Positions 34,987 to 39,031 of a DNA stretch of 39,031 bases are shown piece after piece (positions within the stretch are counted from its first letter, which is position 1; the number at the start of each line of letters is the position of its first letter). The stretch is from CAYVMN01 sp964452575 (GTDB taxonomy: Bacteria > Desulfobacterota > DSM-4660 > Desulfatiglandales > Desulfatiglandaceae). The position numbers were made by a program, and so were the translations under genes. The notes beneath the pieces were generated by a model. That model did not search any database. It was not told the origin of the DNA and saw nothing but the letters and a program-made list of their open reading frames with translations. The stretch covers positions 1 to 39,031 of the forward strand of contig CAYVMN010000010.1 in assembly GCA_964452575.1 (NCBI GenBank), given 5' to 3'.

Positions 34987-36000
34987 ATGAAAGAGGCCTA
35001 TCTTTATGAAAAGCTTGAAAATGAAAGGGTTCGCTGCCTCCTGTGCAACCACAGGTGTTTGATCAAAAACGGGGCCAAGGGGATCTGCGGCGTGAGAGAG
35101 AATAGTTCCGGAAAGCTGATTAGCCTCGTCTATGGAAAGGTGATTGCCAGGCACTGCGATCCCATTGAAAAAAAGCCCCTATTTCATTTCCTGCCAGGAA
35201 CCCGTTCCTATTCCATAGCCACAGTGGGTTGTAATTTCAGGTGCCTTTTTTGCCAAAACGCCGACATCTCCCAGATGCCATCTGATCAGGACAGGATCAT
35301 GGGTGGAGATATGGCCTCTGATCAGATAGTAAGAGAGGCATTAGACACCCGCTCGGCGTCGATTTCCTACACATACACAGAGCCAACGGTATATTTTGAG
35401 CTTGCATCGGATACCGCCCGGCTTGCAACGACCAAGGGACTGAAAAATGTCTTTGTGACCAATGGATATATGACGGCGGAATGCCTGGAGCAGATATTCC
35501 CCGATCTTCATGCGGCAAACGTAGATCTCAAGTCGTTTAACGAAAAATTCTATAAGGAGCAATGCGGCGCAAAACTTGAACCAGTCTTGAGAACACTGGA
35601 GACCATGAAGAAGATGGGGGTTTGGCTTGAGGTGACCACCCTCTTGATCCCGAACCTCAACGACTCTCCTGATGAACTGACGGCCCTTGCCCGGTTCCTT
35701 GTTGCCATAGATCCCAACATTCCCTGGCACATCAGTCGCTTCCACCCAACCTATAGGCTGACAAATATTCCTGCCACCCCTTCCCAAGGCATTCGTAGGG
35801 CAAGGGATCTCGGATATAAGGCAGGCTTGAAATATGTTTACACCGGAAACCTTCCAGGCGATGAGGGCGAAAATACCCTATGCCATAATTGCGGCGGAGC
35901 GCTCATCGATAGATTCGGTTTCCAGGTCACCAGGAACAGAATCAGAGAGGCCCATTGCCCTGACTGTGGGGCAGAGATCCCCGGTGTATGGAGTGCTTGA
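34987..36000 (+). CDS. amrS: AmmeMemoRadiSam-system radical SAM enzyme
   Basis: 337 residues from ATG 34987; the frame extends 11 codons upstream into the methyltransferase, but GAAGGAGACTAGAAGG directly precedes this ATG. The radical-SAM CX3CX2C is C82/C86/C89 in VGCNFRCLFCQN. An N-terminal cysteine-rich region (C17, C20, C24, C34) and two C-terminal CxxC pairs (LCHNCGG, HCPDCGAEI) match AmrS, a PflA-like enzyme. The AmmeMemoRadiSam system also includes a MEMO1-like dioxygenase and an AMMECR1-like protein; neither is in the window. Its reaction is not settled. Confidence 0.88.
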   Translation: MKEAYLYEKLENERVRCLLCNHRCLIKNGAKGICGVRENSSGKLISLVYGKVIARHCDPIEKKPLFHFLPGTRSYSIATVGCNFRCLFCQNADISQMPSDQDRIMGGDMASDQIVREALDTRSASISYTYTEPTVYFELASDTARLATTKGLKNVFVTNGYMTAECLEQIFPDLHAANVDLKSFNEKFYKEQCGAKLEPVLRTLETMKKMGVWLEVTTLLIPNLNDSPDELTALARFLVAIDPNIPWHISRFHPTYRLTNIPATPSQGIRRARDLGYKAGLKYVYTGNLPGDEGENTLCHNCGGALIDRFGFQVTRNRIREAHCPDCGAEIPGVWSA

Positions 36001-36029
36001 TCTCCTATAAATTCTCTGTTAGGCTCAGG

Positions 36030-36110
36030 CCTTAAGGAGGGCTCTCTGGGTTCTTCTTAAGGGACACCCCCGCTGAACGCTAAGATAGGCCTTCTTCCAT
36101 TCAGCGGGGG
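36030..36110. other. Two inverted repeats after amrS
   Basis: CCTTAAG (36030-36036) pairs with CTTAAGG (36056-36062). CCCCCGCTGAA (36067-36077) pairs perfectly with TTCAGCGGGGG (36100-36110) around a 22-nt loop. The outer GACACCCC (36063-36070) can also pair with GGGGTGTC (36119-36126), the edge of the MITE target duplication. No T-run follows, so intrinsic termination is uncertain; transcript stabilisation or a folded 3' end is possible. Confidence 0.55.
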
Positions 36111-36128
36111 GTCAAGAAGGGGTGTCAC

Positions 36129-36422
36129 GTAACACTTTAGCGTTTTGAAAGAAAGGCCGCCCCCGGCCCTGAGGACCGCGAGGGTCTTTTTTCCAAAGGA
36201 CGTAAAAACCGGCATCATTCCATAGAACGGCAGTGAGGTCTTTAAACTCGTTACGAAACAGCCCCATAGAAGGACGTCCCTATGAAGTGCCCTCTCCCTG
36301 CCTGGTAGAACCTGTATTTAAAGCTGAGGGGGCGTTCCAGAGGCTCTGAAGAATTTGGGTTACGTTCTTTGGAAAAAAGACCCTCGCGGTCCTCTTACTC
36401 CTCAGTGTTTTCAAAGTATTAC
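36129..36422 (-). mobile_element. MITE-like element, copy B (294 bp, inverted relative to copy A)
   Basis: The left end GTAACACTTTAGCGTTTTGA starts at 36129. The right end, read inward on the minus strand, is GTAATACTTT-GAAAACACTG, the same sequence lacking 8 bases (AGCGTTTT). A perfect 8-bp direct repeat GGTGTCAC flanks it (36121-36128 and 36423-36430), as expected for a target duplication. The inner reverse-complement of 36335-36413 matches the left half of copy A (CACTGAGGAGTAAGA, then GAGGGTCTTTTTTCC, then ACGTAACCCAAAT). Copy A lacks much of the middle of this copy. There is no open reading frame of note. GTAA ends with 8-bp duplications are the IS66-family pattern. Confidence 0.85.
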
Positions 36423-36467
36423 GGTGTCACAAATCTTATGGTTGCTATGGTTTGAGGAGAATTATCA

Positions 36468-36626
36468 ATGAAGAGTGAAGAGGAGATTGCCCTCAAGATC
36501 ACGAAGGAGATTGTGGTAAAATTCATTGAAATGGGAAGGCTGAGTGTGAATTCTTTTGAAGAGGTCTGGAAACTGGTGCACCAGACGGTTCGGAATTCCC
36601 TGGAGGGGGTAAAAGCTGACAACTAA
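36468..36626 (+). CDS. 52-residue protein of unknown function
   Basis: ATG at 36468 has a good TTGAGGAGA ribosome-binding site. The product is hydrophilic and predicted all-helical (MKSEEEIALKITKEIVVKFI, then LSVNSFEEVWKLVHQTVRNS), with no membrane segment, cysteine or known motif. It overlaps the truA 3' end by 4 bp, tail to tail. Its composition and regular helix pattern support a real gene rather than a chance frame. It begins 37 bp after the copy B flank, so the MITE may have affected its promoter. Function unknown. Confidence 0.65.
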   Translation: MKSEEEIALKITKEIVVKFIEMGRLSVNSFEEVWKLVHQTVRNSLEGVKADN

Positions 36627-37366
36627 TACCTGACATCCATAAGGAATAGCCCCTGAGGGGGGGCCTTGATCCCGGCAAGTCGTCGGTCCTTTGATCTAAA
36701 TATCTCCCTAAATTCCTCAAAGTCCTTCCTCCCCAAACCCACCTCCGCTACCGTCCCTACGACGTTTCTGACCATATGTCTCAAGAAACCATCCGCTTCT
36801 ATTGTGAGCCTCAGCAGCCCACCTTCAGGACCATGAAGTTCGGACCTCATCACTGTTCGAATGGGGTCAATATTTCCGCTGCCCGAAGACCTGAATGAGG
36901 AAAAGTCGTGTCTTCCCACCAGTATAGAGAGACATCTTTCCATCTCCTCCCTATCCAAAGGGCCTGGGATGTGCCACAGATAATTCCGGCGAAACAAATC
37001 CGGTTCTCTCCGGTTTAATATCCGATATTCATAGGTCTTGCTCTTGGCACTGTATCTGGCATGAAATCCAAGGGAGACGAAGTCTGCATCTCTCACAAAG
37101 ATATCCTCTGGGAGGAGAGAGTTAAGCCCCCTCTTGAGGGTCTCTGGCCCCAGCCTTGACCTTGTTATGAAGTTACAGACCTGGTTCAGTGCATGAACCC
37201 GTGCATCGGTTCTCCCGGATGCAATTATCCTGACTGGCTCTCCAACCATCATGCGGATCTTGTCTTCTATAATCCCCTGCAAGGTGACCCTATTCCTTTG
37301 CACCTGCCATCCGTGATAGCGCGTCCCATCATAGGCCAGAGTCAGTCTTATGTTCTTTTCGATCAC
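36623..37366 (-). CDS. truA: tRNA pseudouridine(38-40) synthase TruA
   Basis: 247 residues. The catalytic aspartate is D54 in ASGRTDARVHALNQVCNF, and the N-terminus LTLAYDGTRYHGWQVQ is canonical. It converts U38-U40 of many tRNAs to pseudouridine. It starts 11 bp after the rpsI terminator stem, so it needs read-through or its own promoter overlapping that hairpin. The 3' end converges with the 52-residue gene. Confidence 0.96.
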   Translation of the reverse strand: MIEKNIRLTLAYDGTRYHGWQVQRNRVTLQGIIEDKIRMMVGEPVRIIASGRTDARVHALNQVCNFITRSRLGPETLKRGLNSLLPEDIFVRDADFVSLGFHARYSAKSKTYEYRILNRREPDLFRRNYLWHIPGPLDREEMERCLSILVGRHDFSSFRSSGSGNIDPIRTVMRSELHGPEGGLLRLTIEADGFLRHMVRNVVGTVAEVGLGRKDFEEFREIFRSKDRRLAGIKAPPQGLFLMDVRY

Positions 37367-37376
37367 TGAAGATTAC

Positions 37377-37408
37377 CAAAAAACAGGGGAGCCTGAAATG
37401 AGCTCCCC
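37377..37408 (-). terminator. Rho-independent terminator after rpsI
   Basis: On the minus strand GGGGAGC (complement of 37402-37408) pairs with GCTCCCC (complement of 37386-37392) and is followed by TGTTTTTT. The hairpin stands between rpsI (ending 37449) and truA (starting 37366), and would limit truA expression from the ribosomal-protein transcript. Confidence 0.85.
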
Positions 37409-37448
37409 TTGCCCTCAACCCATGGAAGTGATGAAAGATAAACCTAAC

Positions 37449-37841
37449 TCAACGCTTGGAGTACTGAAATCTGGCACGTGCACCGGGCTGGCCGTACTTC
37501 TTCCGTTCTTTCATCCTCGAATCCCTGGTCAGGAATCCGTGTCTCTTGATAATATCTCTTAACGCAGGTTCTGCGGCCACCAATGCCTTACTTATGCCAT
37601 GCCTGATAGCCCCTGCCTGCCCGGAAATACCGCCACCCCTTACATTCACGTCAATATCGAATCTCCTGGCGGTATCTGCAAACTTGATGGGCTCGGTTAC
37701 AAGCGTTCTGTCAGATTCAGAAGGAAAATACTGGTCCAAAGGCCTCCTGTTCACTCTAATCTCACCGTTACCCTGCCTCACCCAGACTCGAGCTACCGCA
37801 GTCTTTCTCTTTCCGGTAGCGTAAAATAGTGCTTCTGTCAT
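37449..37841 (-). CDS. rpsI: 30S ribosomal protein S9
   Basis: 130 residues. FYATGKRKTAVARVWVRQGN at the start and KKYGQPGARARFQYSKR at the C-terminus are the S9 signatures; the C-terminal tail reaches the P-site tRNA. The start directly abuts the rplM stop (37842/37841), the universal L13-S9 pairing. Confidence 0.98.
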   Translation of the reverse strand: MTEALFYATGKRKTAVARVWVRQGNGEIRVNRRPLDQYFPSESDRTLVTEPIKFADTARRFDIDVNVRGGGISGQAGAIRHGISKALVAAEPALRDIIKRHGFLTRDSRMKERKKYGQPGARARFQYSKR

Positions 37842-38270
37842 TTAAATCTCCAGTCTTTCAGGTTGTTGTGCCTGATGCGGATGATCCGGACCGGCATACA
37901 CCTTCAATTTCCTTAACTGTCGTCGGCCCAGGCTGTTCTTGGGAAGCATACCCCTGACCGAAAAACGAAGGATGTCCTCCGGCCTTTTCTCACGCAATTT
38001 CTTGGCCGATATCTGTTTTAGACCTCCTATATAGCCTGTGTGATGATAGTAGGTCTTGTTATCCCACTTCCTGCCGGTAAGGTTCACCTTATCCGCGTTA
38101 ACAACGACGACAAAATCCCCCGTATCGGCATGGGGAGCGAAAATAGGCTTGTGCTTGCCCCTAAGACGCATGGCCACCTGGGTAGCAAGCCTCCCCAGGA
38201 CCTTGTCTTTGGCGTCCACCAGATACCATAGCTTTGTAATATCTTTTTCTCTTGGCACAAATGTCTTCAT
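37842..38270 (-). CDS. rplM: 50S ribosomal protein L13
   Basis: 142 residues from the ATG at 38270. The longer frame adds nine residues (MIFWRKGIE) not usual for L13, and GGAGAAAGGG precedes the chosen ATG. MKTFVPREKDITKLWYLVDA and AMRLRGKHKPIFAPHADTGD are diagnostic. L13 is an early assembly protein of the large subunit. It heads the rplM-rpsI operon. Confidence 0.97.
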   Translation of the reverse strand: MKTFVPREKDITKLWYLVDAKDKVLGRLATQVAMRLRGKHKPIFAPHADTGDFVVVVNADKVNLTGRKWDNKTYYHHTGYIGGLKQISAKKLREKRPEDILRFSVRGMLPKNSLGRRQLRKLKVYAGPDHPHQAQQPERLEI

Positions 38271-38298
38271 CTCAATGCCCTTTCTCCAAAAAATCAAT

Positions 38299-38333
38299 AT
38301 ATCTTTTTTAAGATATTTTTGGATTCATGTCAA
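38299..38333 (-). promoter_or_regulatory. Likely rplM promoter with a palindrome over the -10
   Basis: On the minus strand TTGACA (38333-38328) is 17 bp from TAAAAA (38310-38305), about 35 bp before the L13 start. ATATCTT (38299-38305) and AAGATAT (38310-38316) form an A/T-rich inverted repeat overlapping the -10, which could be an operator or simply a melting element. Confidence 0.5.
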
Positions 38334-38364
38334 GGCATTTGTGATTAATTACATGAAAAACCTG

Positions 38365-38393
38365 TTGACATAGCCGGAGGTTGCTGTTAAAGG
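38365..38393 (+). promoter_or_regulatory. Likely promoter of the tRNA-Arg/tRNA-Lys pair
   Basis: A consensus TTGACA (38365-38370) is followed after 17 bp by TAAAGG (38388-38393), a weak -10. Transcription would begin near 38400, about 10 bp before the tRNA-Arg. It is divergent from the rplM promoter, whose -35 lies about 30 bp away. Confidence 0.5.
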
Positions 38394-38410
38394 GGAAAAT
38401 TTACTTAAAG

Positions 38411-38487
<77 letters not shown>

Positions 38488-38500
38488 GTAAGTGGACCTT

Positions 38501-38576
38501 GGGCGTGTAGCTCAGCTGGCAGAGCAGTTGACTCTTAATCAATTGGTCGGAGGTTCGAGTCCTCCCACGCCTACCA
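38501..38576 (+). tRNA. tRNA-Lys (anticodon CTT)
   Basis: The acceptor GGGCGTG pairs with CACGCCT (one G-U), the D-stem GCTC with GAGC, the anticodon stem GTTGA with TCAAT, and the T-stem GGAGG with CCTCC. The loop CTCTTAA gives anticodon CTT (codon AAG). Discriminator A and an encoded CCA end it. It follows tRNA-Arg by 13 bp, so the two are processed from one transcript. Confidence 0.95.
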
Positions 38577-38947
38577 GGTAACTCTTTAGTCCACCTCACT
38601 CCCATAATAGCCTATCGCTCAACAGTAGTCTCTGGTGGACCCGATCAAACCTGGCAAAACCATCGCTCCAGCGGATGCAAAGACCTCTTAAGGATAGTCC
38701 CGGGAAATGGCCGATGCGCGGACCTATGGGAGGCGGTTCCGCGAAATCGGCCTGAATAGCGCCTGGTTCGGGATCTTGAATGGTCTCATTGTTGCCAGCG
38801 GAAAACCGAGGCATGATCTTGAACCGACCTTTTCGATTGAAAAATTGAAGGACGTCCCCATCCCCCGCAGCTCGGCCAACCAGGCATATTAGGGCTTAAC
38901 TTCTTGCATTTGCTATACAGGGATTGGGGGAAACCCCATTTACCTTC
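38577..38947. other. Gap after the tRNAs with no supported gene
   Basis: The stretch holds a 7-bp inverted repeat GTCCACC (38589-38595)/GGTGGAC (38634-38640) with a long loop, and short frames on both strands (for example 61 codons at 38707-38892 plus) that lack a good ribosome-binding site and any recognisable motif. No intrinsic terminator for the tRNA transcript was seen. Confidence 0.5.
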
Positions 38948-39031
38948 TCATTTGCTCAGCAATCTCTTAACGCTGCCCTTGAGATCAGCGATTTTTATCG
39001 GCTTTGCAAAAAAATCATCCACACTCTTCCG
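38948..39031 (-). CDS. Response-regulator receiver domain, C-terminal end (cut by window edge)
   Basis: Only the last 27 residues are visible, ending at a TGA (38948-38950). They read DDFFAKPIKIADLKGSVKRL followed by LSK. The Lys-Pro after a hydrophobic stretch is the conserved beta5 K-P of CheY-like receiver domains, followed by the last helix and the stop. The protein therefore ends with a receiver domain, either a stand-alone regulator or the tail of a hybrid histidine kinase. The phosphoacceptor Asp lies outside the window. Confidence 0.8.
   Translation of the reverse strand, partial: RKSVDDFFAKPIKIADLKGSVKRLLSK

Noticed and set aside
38707..38892. 61-codon plus-strand frame after the tRNAs
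   Set aside because: No ribosome-binding site, no recognised motif, overlapped by an equally long opposite frame.
38577..38947. Integration-site remnant next to the tRNAs
   Set aside because: No repeat of a tRNA 3' end and no integrase fragment was found downstream.

Overview
The window looks like chromosomal DNA of an anaerobic deltaproteobacterium (Desulfobacterota, in the sulfate-reducer/syntroph range). This is inferred from the gene mix: a CooC-type CO-dehydrogenase maturation ATPase, ATP-driven acyl-CoA dehydratase activases, two radical-SAM enzymes, a split F-type ATP synthase operon with both b and b' subunits next to a bactofilin, and a GlcD/GlcE/GlcF-type 2-hydroxyacid dehydrogenase. 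Base composition is roughly balanced. No 16S rRNA or sulfate-reduction marker is present, so this placement is only suggestive. Most of the window is ordinary housekeeping DNA, densely packed and largely on the minus strand.

Layout on the minus strand, read from high to low coordinates. A response-regulator tail lies at the right edge. rplM-rpsI, a terminator and truA follow. Next come a bactofilin and atpF'-atpF-atpH-atpA-atpG-atpD-atpC, ending in a strong terminator. Then a small coiled-coil gene, zapA, rny and polA, followed by a radical-SAM gene overlapping two CoA-activase genes. RNase G and a membrane M48 protease come next. A small mobile-element graveyard and cooC-serC-asnS follow. 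Last is a putative glycolate module (alanine/serine-glyoxylate aminotransferase plus glcD-glcE-glcF) and, at the left edge, a truncated TetR regulator.

Plus-strand genes are few. One is an operon of membrane proteins (10.0-13.1 kb): a TauE/SafE permease with an N-terminal exported domain, a 44-residue single-helix peptide, a 195-residue protein whose layout resembles DUF106/EMC3 (YidC/Oxa1 superfamily) proteins, and a 152-residue membrane protein. The others are a methyltransferase-amrS pair, a 52-residue gene, and tRNA-Arg(TCG) plus tRNA-Lys(CTT).

The least expected findings are these. (1) Two non-coding elements (27228-27401 and 36129-36422) in opposite orientation share terminal inverted repeats starting GTAA and are each flanked by an 8-bp direct repeat. 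They behave like IS66-type MITEs and carry terminator-like hairpins near their ends. (2) An internally deleted, dead IS1595-type transposase lies at 9586-9847. (3) The TauE operon with its unexplained small membrane partners is the best candidate here for an undescribed system. (4) A CoA-activase that often occurs as one giant protein is split into two genes with overlapping stop and start codons, next to a radical-SAM enzyme.
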